Source of the DNA: DATBLZ01 sp036555065
GTDB taxonomy: Bacteria > Pseudomonadota > Gammaproteobacteria > Steroidobacterales > Rariloculaceae
Assembly: GCA_036555065.1 (NCBI GenBank)
Contig: DATBLZ010000166.1
Span: 16,373-80,372, forward strand
DNA: 64,000 nucleotides
Reading direction: 5' to 3'
Shown: piece after piece, positions 18,767 to 25,710 of the stretch
How positions within the stretch are numbered: the stretch's first letter is position 1
Layout of the letters: the number at the start of each line of letters is the position of its first letter
Position numbers and translations under genes: made by a program
The notes under the pieces: generated by a model
The model's input: the letters and a program-made list of their open reading frames with translations, nothing else
Database searches by the model: none
Told to the model about the DNA's origin: nothing

Positions 18767-19165
18767 CTAGCCGCCGTTCTTGTTGCGCACGCCGTTGTAG
18801 GGGATTTTGAAGCCGCCCATTTCCGCCGTTCCCGTGAACGTGTCCCCGGACACGACCCCGACGTAAGTGAGCACGACCTCGCCGCCCGGGAACGACACCG
18901 TCCGCTTGTAGGAGAAGTTGTCTCCGTCGAGCGCGATTTCTTGGCCCGGCCCGCCTTCGGGGTTGCCGGTCGGCACGACGAGCTTCGCAGAGATCGTGTA
19001 GCCATCGTCGGTCTTCACGACCGAGATCGTCTCGGCGACGTCGCCGCCGGGCGTCGTGGCCGTCGCCGTCCATTCGCCGACGAAGGACTGGCCGAACGCC
19101 GGCGCCGCAAGTGCGGCGAGGGAAAGGAAACCTAGAGCCGCCGTGATGCGTATTTTTCCAAACAT
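18767..19165 (-). CDS. Small secreted beta-rich protein of unknown function
   Basis: A 132-residue protein with a clear signal peptide (ITAALGFLSLAALAAPAFG, cut near AFG-QS) and a mature part of short alternating strands (FVGEWTATATTPGGDVAETISVVK, KIPYNGVRNKNGG). I do not recognise the family with certainty; it looks like the small periplasmic domain found beside secreted sugar dehydrogenases and cytochromes. ATG 19165 is preceded by GAGGTATTCGAC. It is upstream of and codirectional with the dehydrogenase gene, which suggests joint function. Confidence 0.7.
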   Translation of the reverse strand: MFGKIRITAALGFLSLAALAAPAFGQSFVGEWTATATTPGGDVAETISVVKTDDGYTISAKLVVPTGNPEGGPGQEIALDGDNFSYKRTVSFPGGEVVLTYVGVVSGDTFTGTAEMGGFKIPYNGVRNKNGG

Positions 19166-19244
19166 GTCGAATACCTCGTAGTTTTTCGTGAACGTTTGAC
19201 TAGACACAGAACTCATTGATTCGGATGCGCGCGCCCGACGTCGT

Positions 19245-20108
19245 TCAACCGACGCGCGCCAAGCGCCGCAGCGCCAAGCCGCCAAAAATCACCGTGACGC
19301 CGACGAGCACACCGCCCGCAATCGCCGGCGAGACGAAGCTGAATTCCTCGACACCGGCGAGACCGAGCGCAAGCTGGTCCAAATGGAACGAAGGCCAGAT
19401 CACGACCCACTTCCGCATGACCTCGGGCAGCGGGATGAAGATGCCCGAGAGCCACATCATCGGCAGGAACACGAGGTTGCCGTAGGCGGGCGCCGCCGAG
19501 CCCGAGGAAACCGTGCCGAGGAAGAGCCCGATCGCGCAGAACGGAATCACGCCGATGATGAGCGTCGCCCAGATGATGAGCACTTGGGGCACCGAGATCG
19601 TGAGCTGGCCGGCGACGAGCCCGGCGATCGCGACGAGCGTCACGGCGATCGCCGCAACGCCCATCGACATCAGCACTTTGGCGATGATCGTCGCGCCCGG
19701 AGGCAGCGGCAGCGCGCGCTTGAGCTTGTGCAGATTGCCGTCGCGCTCGGTCGCGAGAATACAGCCCATGAATATCCCGGGCATGATCGCGCCGATGACG
19801 GCGAAGCCGGAGAAGAGGTAGTTCGCGACCCCCGGTCCGAATCCGCCGTCTGCGCCGGGCTCGGCTCCGCCGCCCCCGCCGCCCCCGGCCGGAATAATCA
19901 GAACCCCGAAGATCACGTAGATCAGAATCGGGATCGCGATGAACGGCACCGCGAAGCCGACGGAGCGCAGCGCGCCCAACGTCTCGAACTTCGCTTCCAT
20001 CATGTAGGCCCGTAGCGTTCGCCCGAGCGGCAGCGGGCGAGCGGAAGAATCGCGGGCCGAGCTCGTTCCCTGTAAACCGTTCGCTCCGACTTGTGTTGCA
20101 GCGTTCAT
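19245..20108 (-). CDS. ABC-2 type permease
   Basis: A 287-residue inner-membrane permease of the ABC-2 family with six hydrophobic segments, the first near residues 50-70 and a glycine-rich loop (GGGGGG at about 75-85) after it. The middle contains FMGCILATERDGNLHKLKRALPLPPG, the cytosolic coupling block of ABC-2 exporters, and FLPMMWLSGIFIPLPEVM near the end. Its ATG overlaps the stop of the acyltransferase-ATPase fusion by one base (TAATG), so the fused ATPase is its likely partner. Confidence 0.88.
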   Translation of the reverse strand: MNAATQVGANGLQGTSSARDSSARPLPLGRTLRAYMMEAKFETLGALRSVGFAVPFIAIPILIYVIFGVLIIPAGGGGGGGAEPGADGGFGPGVANYLFSGFAVIGAIMPGIFMGCILATERDGNLHKLKRALPLPPGATIIAKVLMSMGVAAIAVTLVAIAGLVAGQLTISVPQVLIIWATLIIGVIPFCAIGLFLGTVSSGSAAPAYGNLVFLPMMWLSGIFIPLPEVMRKWVVIWPSFHLDQLALGLAGVEEFSFVSPAIAGGVLVGVTVIFGGLALRRLARVG

Positions 20109-22216
20109 TAGGCCGCCTCCTTCGTGAGCTCGGTGAAAGCTTCAGCGAGCGTCGCTTGTTTGACTTCTAGATTCTTGAGCGCTGCGTCGGCGGCGAGGAG
20201 CTTACGCACGACGCTTTCTGCATCGAAAGCCGTCACGTGCACGACGTCGCTCTCGCGGACCGCGTCGACGACGCCGGGCCACTGCTTGATGGCGTCGACT
20301 GCGAGCGCGGAGGCGCAGCTGATGCGCTTGCGCGAGACGAGCGAGCGCATCTCGGCGACCGTGCCTTCGGCGACGAGCTTGCCCTTCGCGAGCACGGCCA
20401 CGCGATCGGCGAGGGCCTCGGCCTCCTCGAGATAGTGAGTGGTCAGCACGATCGAGCAGCCGTCGGCGAGGAGACGGCGAATGTTGCGCCACATCGCGGC
20501 GCGGGCCTCGACGTCGAGCCCGACGGTCGGCTCGTCGAGGAAGAGCAGCTGCGGGCGGCCCGCGATCGCGGTCGCGAACTGCACCTGGCGCTTTTGTCCG
20601 GCCGAGAGCTTGCTATAGCGCTTGTTCGCGAGCGGTGCGATGCCCGCGAGCGCGATCGTCTCTTCGACCGCGAGCGGATCGCGGTAATAGCTCGCCGCGA
20701 GCTCGACGTGCTCGCGCGCGCGGAGCTCCGGCGCCAAGTTGACCTCCTGGAGCATGACGCCGACGCCGAGCCGGCTCTGCACGTCGAACGGCGAGCCGCC
20801 CATGACCGTGACGATGCCCTCGTCGGGCTCGAGCAGGCCGAGCCAGAGCGCGATCGCCGTCGTCTTGCCCGCGCCGTTCGGGCCGAGCACGGCGAGGAGC
20901 TCACCGGGACGAAGCGTGAGGCTCAAGTCGTCGAGCGCGACCGTCTTACCGTAGCGCTTGGTGACGTTCGCGAGCAGCGCGACGGGCTCGTGCGCCGGGC
21001 GTGCGGCAGGACCGGGGTCGCGCGGCGTTTGCGGGCGAGGGCCGCGCGGATATTTTCGCCCGTTCAAGATCGCGCCGATGAACGTCGGCCGCACGAGGTA
21101 GTGATAGCTCACGAAGAGGACTGCGAGCGTGATCGCAATAATCGCCGGGAATTTGATCGTCCAGTGCAGCGGCACTTTCATGAGCGCCGCCTGGAGGCCG
21201 AACACGATCGGCAAGTGGCCGAGATAGAGCCAGTACGATGAATCCGCGATGTAGCGGCGCACGGGGCTCAAGCCCGAGCAAAACCGTACGGCCGCGCCGA
21301 CGATGCCGAAGGTCCAATACCAAATCGACGCCGCGTAGCAGGCCGTATAGACGAGGCGCATCTCGGTAGGCCCGGCGATGACGAAGGGCGCATCCGTATT
21401 CGGCGTCACGCCGACGATCGCGAGGCACGCGGTCGTCAAACCGATCGCGAGGACCAGGTTCACGCGCCACTGCGCCTCGAGCCGGCTCAAGAGCGCTGGC
21501 TGCCGGTGCAACACCCAGCCGAACGCAAACGCCGTGCCGAACGCGACCGTTCCAGGAATTTTCGGCAACAAGCCCGTGTCGGGCGTCGGGACGCCGAACC
21601 AGACGGGCCAGTCAGCCTTGAAATAGAGCGCAACGAGGATCGGCGCCGCGAGCGCGATTGGGGCGAGATAGCTGCCGAGCCAGGCGCCGACCAGCGCGTC
21701 GATGCGTGCGCGCAGCCAGCCGCTCCGATCGAGCAACGCGATGAAGCCGGCACGGAGCGCCAGCGTAAGCACGTAGAAAAGGGTCAAGTAGTAGAGGAAC
21801 CACAGGTGCAGCAACGGAAAGCCCTGCGGCTGCAACGCTTGGACGTCGGTCCCCGGAGGCGGCCCGTCGGGGAACGTGCGCATGAGGCCCCAGACCACGG
21901 CCCCGATCGTCGGCGGCGCGAGCACGAGCCAACCGGCCGTCATCGGCACGAGAATCCGCTTCGCGCGATCCTTGACGAATGCCCGCATGCCGCGGCGGTG
22001 GAACACCATGTGCGCGAAGAACCCAGCGATGAAGTAGAACAAGCTCATGCGGAAGATGTGGATCACATAGAACGCGACGCCGAGAGTCGTGCTCTGCGAA
22101 ACGTCTTGCGCCGGCAGCGGGATGAAGAACGACATCGTCGCGTGGAGCACGATGCCGAGCAGCAGCGCGAACGCGCGCGCGGCGTCTAGAGAATGGAAGC
22201 GGTCTTGCGCAGTCAT
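20108..22216 (-). CDS. Acyltransferase-3 membrane domain fused to an ABC transporter ATPase
   Basis: A 702-residue continuous frame. Residues 1-about 390 form an acyltransferase 3 (OpgC/OafA-like) domain: RFHSLDAARAFALLLGIVLH at the N-terminus with the conserved histidine, then about ten membrane helices ending at IGAILNGRKYPRG. After a short proline-rich linker, residues about 415-702 form an ABC-2 ATPase with Walker A GPNGAGKTT, signature LSAGQKRQ, Walker B LLFLDEPT and H-loop TTHYLEEAEALADR. The family members are normally separate. Placed between two ABC-2 permease genes, it may acylate an envelope molecule and power its export. The substrate is unknown. Confidence 0.88.
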   Translation of the reverse strand: MTAQDRFHSLDAARAFALLLGIVLHATMSFFIPLPAQDVSQSTTLGVAFYVIHIFRMSLFYFIAGFFAHMVFHRRGMRAFVKDRAKRILVPMTAGWLVLAPPTIGAVVWGLMRTFPDGPPPGTDVQALQPQGFPLLHLWFLYYLTLFYVLTLALRAGFIALLDRSGWLRARIDALVGAWLGSYLAPIALAAPILVALYFKADWPVWFGVPTPDTGLLPKIPGTVAFGTAFAFGWVLHRQPALLSRLEAQWRVNLVLAIGLTTACLAIVGVTPNTDAPFVIAGPTEMRLVYTACYAASIWYWTFGIVGAAVRFCSGLSPVRRYIADSSYWLYLGHLPIVFGLQAALMKVPLHWTIKFPAIIAITLAVLFVSYHYLVRPTFIGAILNGRKYPRGPRPQTPRDPGPAARPAHEPVALLANVTKRYGKTVALDDLSLTLRPGELLAVLGPNGAGKTTAIALWLGLLEPDEGIVTVMGGSPFDVQSRLGVGVMLQEVNLAPELRAREHVELAASYYRDPLAVEETIALAGIAPLANKRYSKLSAGQKRQVQFATAIAGRPQLLFLDEPTVGLDVEARAAMWRNIRRLLADGCSIVLTTHYLEEAEALADRVAVLAKGKLVAEGTVAEMRSLVSRKRISCASALAVDAIKQWPGVVDAVRESDVVHVTAFDAESVVRKLLAADAALKNLEVKQATLAEAFTELTKEAA

Positions 22217-22225
22217 GACGAAACC

Positions 22226-22897
22226 TCAGACGAAGTCTTTTCTTTTCGCTTGAACGAAGAACGCAATCGCGAGCGACAGCACGATGACGGCGATCTCGAT
22301 GCCGATCGTCGTCAAAGCCGTCGCACTCCAAACCGGCACGGGGCCGTCGTTGTTCGCGGCGAAACCCGGCAGTCGCGGCACGACGTTCAGGTACACGGCA
22401 ACGCTGAGATTCGTCAGCATGATTCCGGCGATCGGCCACGCATCCGACCTCGTGGCAATGAGCAGCGCAAGTAGCGCGCAGAAGCTCGCGAGGAAGAAAA
22501 ACATCATCGCGACGGTGAACGGGAGGGTGCCGTCGGGCGGCGGATCGAACGCAATCGTGAGCCCAACAAGGGTTACCCCGATCGCGCCCCAAGGAATCAG
22601 AAATCCGATTAGCGATGCCGCGACCTTGGCGACCGCATACTGCATCGGCGAGAGCGGCAGGCTCAGCACGAACAGCAGGGTCTTCGTTTGCCGCTCGATA
22701 GAAACACCGAACATCGCGATGAAGATGCCGGCTGCGACCACGGCCGTGACGAGCAAGAGGATGCCGACGAAGTCGGGCACGCCCTCGCGGCTGTTCAAGA
22801 ACATAGCCGCGAATCCGCCGGCTATCGTGATCGCGAAGAGCCAGCGATGCAGGTACAAATCCTTGGCGATGAGTCGCCAGACGATCGAGCGGTTCAT
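22226..22897 (-). CDS. ABC-2 type permease
   Basis: A 223-residue membrane protein with six hydrophobic segments. It has GVSIERQTKTLLFVLSLPLSPMQY, the cytosolic elbow seen in ABC-2 exporters of the YtrC/D or bacteriocin type, and ends in a basic tail (QAKRKDFV). Its start overlaps the upstream ATPase gene by four bases. It is nine bases before the acyltransferase-ATPase fusion gene. Partner: probably the 22894-23790 ATPase. Confidence 0.85.
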   Translation of the reverse strand: MNRSIVWRLIAKDLYLHRWLFAITIAGGFAAMFLNSREGVPDFVGILLLVTAVVAAGIFIAMFGVSIERQTKTLLFVLSLPLSPMQYAVAKVAASLIGFLIPWGAIGVTLVGLTIAFDPPPDGTLPFTVAMMFFFLASFCALLALLIATRSDAWPIAGIMLTNLSVAVYLNVVPRLPGFAANNDGPVPVWSATALTTIGIEIAVIVLSLAIAFFVQAKRKDFV

Positions 22898-23790
22898 TCG
22901 CCGCGCTCCTTTCGGTTGTGCATGACGGTCGCGACGAAGATCTCCTCGAGCGTGAGCCGGCGCACGTCGCGGACCGTCGCGCCGGCCTGCGTGTAAATCG
23001 CCTCGAGCTCGCGCGTGTATGCGTTCGTCGTCACGACCGCCGTGTGGCCGCTGCGCGTGATCTCCGTGACTCCGGGCGGGGCATGCAGCTCCTTGTTCTC
23101 GGGCACGTCGAGCGAGAGCCGGCGCCAGCGGTCGAGAAACACCTCTTTATCGTTCGAGTCGACGATCCGGCCCCGATCGATGAACGTGATCTGGTCGGAG
23201 ATCTGCTCGACGTCCACGGTGTTGTGCGAGGAAAAGAGGATCGAACGATCCTCGTCCTTGAGCACGTCCATGAGCTCGGCGAGCGCTTCATGACGCGCGA
23301 CGGGATCGAGGCCCGACGTCGGCTCGTCGAGCACGAGGAGCCTCGGCCGGCGCGCGAGCACGAGTAGCAGCGAGACCTTCGTCGTTTCACCGTGCGAGAG
23401 GCCCTTGATCCGCTGCTCGGGACGCAAATTGAAGCGCTTGAGCAGGGCTTTGGCGTAGGCCTCGTCCCAGCCTGAGTAGATCGACTTCACGAAATCCATG
23501 TGCCACGCGATCGTCGCGCTGCTGAAGAGCCGCATGTCGTCGGAGACGAAGCCGACGTCCCACTTCGCGCGCGCCTGCTCCTTCGGGATCGAGTGGCCGA
23601 GCACGCGGATCTCGCCGGCGTCAGGCCCGAGCATGCCCATGATGAGGCGGATCGTCGTCGTTTTGCCGGCGCCGTTCGGGCCGACGAAGCCCATGATTTG
23701 GCCTTGCTCCAAGCGCAGCGACACGTCGTCGAGCGCGAAGAACCGGTAGCTCTTGCGGACGGCCTGCAACTCGATTGCTGGTACGTTCAT
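22894..23790 (-). CDS. ABC transporter ATP-binding protein
   Basis: A 298-residue ATPase of the ABC-2 exporter type. Walker A GPNGAGKTT, Q-loop DVGFVSDD, signature LSHGETTK, Walker B LLVLDEPTSG and switch FSSHNTVD are in order. The signature LSHGE differs from the usual LSGGQ but is common in YtrB-like regulators-linked ATPases. The C-terminal extension is about 80 residues. It overlaps the GntR gene by four bases and is followed by its likely permease. Confidence 0.9.
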   Translation of the reverse strand: MNVPAIELQAVRKSYRFFALDDVSLRLEQGQIMGFVGPNGAGKTTTIRLIMGMLGPDAGEIRVLGHSIPKEQARAKWDVGFVSDDMRLFSSATIAWHMDFVKSIYSGWDEAYAKALLKRFNLRPEQRIKGLSHGETTKVSLLLVLARRPRLLVLDEPTSGLDPVARHEALAELMDVLKDEDRSILFSSHNTVDVEQISDQITFIDRGRIVDSNDKEVFLDRWRRLSLDVPENKELHAPPGVTEITRSGHTAVVTTNAYTRELEAIYTQAGATVRDVRRLTLEEIFVATVMHNRKERGE

Positions 23791-24179
23791 GCGTTCCTTT
23801 TCGCGCGCTGGCGGTGGGCTTTGCGCAGCCGTGCTTCGAGCTCGGCGGGCTCGAGGCCGAGAAGCTGGGCGATCTCGGTCGCGGCCTCGAGGTGCTCGTC
23901 GAGCTCCTCTTCCTTGAGGCTCGTGCCGATATCCACGTTCTCGGCGACGAACGTGCCCCGGCCCTGACGCGTGACGATCACACCCGCGTGCTCGAGCTCG
24001 AGATAGGCGCGTTTGACGGTGATGACGCTGACGCGCAAGTCGATCGCCATCGTCCGAATCGACGGTATTTCTGCGCCGGGGAGCCAGTCCCCGACGGCGA
24101 CGCGATGCCTGATCTGTTCCATGATTTGGAGGTACATGGGGCGGCGGTCTGCTTGCGATATTGTGAGCACATTGTGCAT
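23787..24179 (-). CDS. GntR-family regulator, YtrA subfamily
   Basis: A 130-residue regulator: winged helix (PMYLQIMEQIRHRVAVGDW, then IRTMAIDLRVSVITVKRAYLELEHAG, then TRQGRGTFV) and a short helical C-terminus of about 45 residues, the size of YtrA-type GntR proteins. These repress linked ABC exporter operons and respond to envelope stress in Gram-positive bacteria. Start ATG 24179 (MHNVLTIS) lies inside an operator-like palindrome. It heads the five-gene exporter operon that runs down to 19245. Confidence 0.9.
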   Translation of the reverse strand: MHNVLTISQADRRPMYLQIMEQIRHRVAVGDWLPGAEIPSIRTMAIDLRVSVITVKRAYLELEHAGVIVTRQGRGTFVAENVDIGTSLKEEELDEHLEAATEIAQLLGLEPAELEARLRKAHRQRAKRNA

Positions 24180-24192
24180 ATCAATATACACA
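24173..24192 (-). promoter_or_regulatory. Probable GntR operator overlapping the regulator start
   Basis: TGTGCATATCAATATACACA is a 20-base imperfect palindrome of form TGTGNATATNNATATNCACA. It overlaps the ATG of the YtrA-type regulator (24179-24177), so binding would block its own operon. The AT-rich part may also hold the -10 element. Overlapping arms GTGCATA and TATGCAC are seen at 24174-24180 and 24194-24200. Confidence 0.5.
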
Positions 24193-24438
24193 GTATGCAC
24201 GACGGGGCAGCGGCATGCAAGTCCCGCGATCGCGCGGCAGAACCCGCGCCCCCCAAGCGTTTCTCGGGCATGCCCAACGCCGTCCACGGAGTCGCCGTTC
24301 GGCGACAGGGTGAATCAGCCCGCGATCAAGGATTTAGCGATACGCAAGCCCGCCCGTTGTAGGCGTGTGCCGACAAACGACCTCGACTCGGCGCGGTTGT
24401 GTCGTGACCATCGGCCGGCTCCGATGGGGTTGTTTGGG

Positions 24439-24454
24439 TTGGCACGAATCATGC
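24439..24454 (+). promoter_or_regulatory. Sigma-54-type promoter (-24/-12)
   Basis: TTGGCACGAATCATGC matches the RpoN consensus TTGGCACG-N4-TTGC with one mismatch; GG and GC are exactly ten bases apart. Transcription would begin near 24465. The next gene on this strand starts at 24579. Confidence 0.5.
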
Positions 24455-24464
24455 TCGAACGGGC

Positions 24465-24558
24465 TGAGGCCGGCCCATTCCAAGGAGTTGAGACCTGGCT
24501 CATAGACCCGCAAGCGCCGCAGCCCATAAGGTTGCGGGGCTGGCGTTATGTCTTTTTG
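24465..24558 (+). ncRNA. Candidate sigma-54-dependent small RNA or structured leader
   Basis: The sigma-54-like element is followed by about 94 bases ending in a hairpin: CGCC (24515) and AGCCC (24521) pair with GGGCT (24537) and GGCG (24542), with a two-base bulge, then TTATGTCTTTTT. An alternative pairing, CCGCA with TGCGG, is also possible, so the region could switch. This layout suits a short terminated RNA, or an attenuated leader of the thioredoxin-like gene at 24579. The T-tract starts some bases after the stem, which weakens the terminator call. Confidence 0.35.
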
Positions 24559-24578
24559 CCGGTGTCGGGAAGTCAGCG

Positions 24579-25079
24579 ATGAAACGTCACGGAGCTCGGT
24601 ATGCGCTCGTGCTCGCCCTCGCGCTCGTTGGGGCGCAAGACTCTTTCGGCGAGCTCCCGGGATCGCCCGCGCCCGACTTCGTGCTCAAGAGCATGACCGG
24701 CGAGAACCTGCGCCTGTCGGAGTATCGCGGCCGCGTCGTGTTGCTGGCGTTCTGGGCAAGCTGGTGCGGCGAGTGCCGGTCGCAGCTCGAAGGGCTCGGC
24801 TCGCTCTACGAGCGCTATTCGAGCGCGGGTTTGGAGCTTTTAGCCGTGAGCCTCGATTCGCGCCGCAGCCAAGTCGAAGACGCGATGCAGGCTGCACATG
24901 TTGCATACCCCGTCGTGCATGACGCCGGCGGCGAGGTCGGGCAAATGTACGAAGTGAGCTCGATGCCGCTCGTCGTGCTCATCGACCGCGAGGGCGTGGT
25001 GCGCGACGTGTTCGAAGGGTACAAGCGCGGCAACGAGGAGCAGTATCTGGACCGCGTGCGGGCGTTGATGAATGAATAG
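24579..25079 (+). CDS. TlpA/ResA-like thioredoxin-fold protein, exported
   Basis: A 166-residue redoxin with an N-terminal signal (ARYALVLALALVGAQDSFG). The fold carries LRLSEYRGRVVLLAFWASWCGECRSQ with active-site pair WCGEC, followed by the cis-proline region SSMPLVVLIDREGVV. It is likely a periplasmic disulfide or peroxide-handling protein of the AhpC/TSA-TlpA group. It lies just upstream of the TPR/TolQ cluster in the same direction with a degenerate REP in the 43-base gap, so a link to the cluster is possible but not shown. Confidence 0.85.
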   Translation: MKRHGARYALVLALALVGAQDSFGELPGSPAPDFVLKSMTGENLRLSEYRGRVVLLAFWASWCGECRSQLEGLGSLYERYSSAGLELLAVSLDSRRSQVEDAMQAAHVAYPVVHDAGGEVGQMYEVSSMPLVVLIDREGVVRDVFEGYKRGNEEQYLDRVRALMNE

Positions 25080-25085
25080 GCGGAA

Positions 25086-25109
25086 TCGCGGCTAGAACCG
25101 CGCCCCACA
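25086..25109 (+). repeat. Degenerate REP palindrome copy 3
   Basis: TCGCGGCTAGAACCGCGCCC resembles the REP core but with altered arms (CGCGG...CCGCG). It lies in the gap between the TlpA-like gene and the first gene of the envelope machine. Confidence 0.55.
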
Positions 25110-25122
25110 AATGGAGCACACA

Positions 25123-25707
25123 ATGAAGAAATTCGGCCTCTCGGTAATGGTTGCGCTCGCGCTCGCGGGCGGTTTTGCGGCGGCCCAGGACGCAGCCGTG
25201 CCGGAGTTCTCGCCCGACGGCGGCGCGCGCTCGCAAGCCGCTCGGCAGAGCACCGAGGAATCGAGGACGCTCGACGAGGAGGTTCAGGATCTCAAGAAGC
25301 TCGCCATAGATCTGAACCGCGATTTGTTCCTGCTCGAAGAGGAGCTCTTGTTTCCGTCGAGCACACAGGTGGCGGTCTTCGTATCGATGGACGTCGGTGA
25401 GTTCTTCGGGCTCGATTCCGTCGAGATCAAGCTCGACAACAAGGACGTCACGAACTACCTGTATACCGAGCGCGAGGTCGACGCGCTCATTCGCGGCGGC
25501 GTGCAACGTCTCTACGTCGGCAACCTCAAGACCGGCGAGCATGAGCTCGTCGCCGTGTTCACGGGCGAAGGTCCGCACGTGCGCGACTATCGACGCGGCG
25601 CGGCGCTGACGTTCGAGAAGGGCATTGGGCCGAAGTACATCGAGCTTACGGTCTCGGATCGCGAGAACAAGCTCCAACCGGAATTCGTGGTGAGGGAGTG
25701 GGAATAG
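25123..25707 (+). CDS. Secreted protein of the Glt/Tol-like cluster, unknown function
   Basis: A 194-residue protein with a signal peptide (LSVMVALALAGGFAAA, cut before QD), a charged coiled-coil-like stretch at about residues 40-75 (EESRTLDEEVQDLKKLAIDL) and a C-terminal beta-rich part (VEIKLDNKDVTNYLYTEREVDALIRGGV, ELVAVFTGEGPHVRDYRRG). I do not recognise a named family. ATG 25123 is chosen because GGAG stands six bases upstream; ATG 25111 has no site. It is the first gene of a set running through 34434 with overlaps or short gaps, so a role in the same periplasmic assembly is inferred. Confidence 0.8.
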   Translation: MKKFGLSVMVALALAGGFAAAQDAAVPEFSPDGGARSQAARQSTEESRTLDEEVQDLKKLAIDLNRDLFLLEEELLFPSSTQVAVFVSMDVGEFFGLDSVEIKLDNKDVTNYLYTEREVDALIRGGVQRLYVGNLKTGEHELVAVFTGEGPHVRDYRRGAALTFEKGIGPKYIELTVSDRENKLQPEFVVREWE

Positions 25708-25710
25708 CCC

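Larger units (their letters stand above)
24180..24578. other. Long intergenic region between divergent units
   Basis: About 400 bases without a convincing protein gene. It holds the GntR operator region at its left end, a GC-rich stretch at 24226-24254 that looks like a decayed REP, a sigma-54-type -24/-12 element at 24439-24454 and a hairpin with T-tract at 24515-24557. Short frames exist but lack usable ribosome sites and family similarity that I recognise. Confidence 0.6.

Noticed and set aside
24451..24582. Small protein frame MLERAEAGPFQGV in the intergenic region
   Set aside because: It has no ribosome site or family likeness, and overlaps the start of the TlpA-like gene; the promoter-hairpin layout explains the region better.
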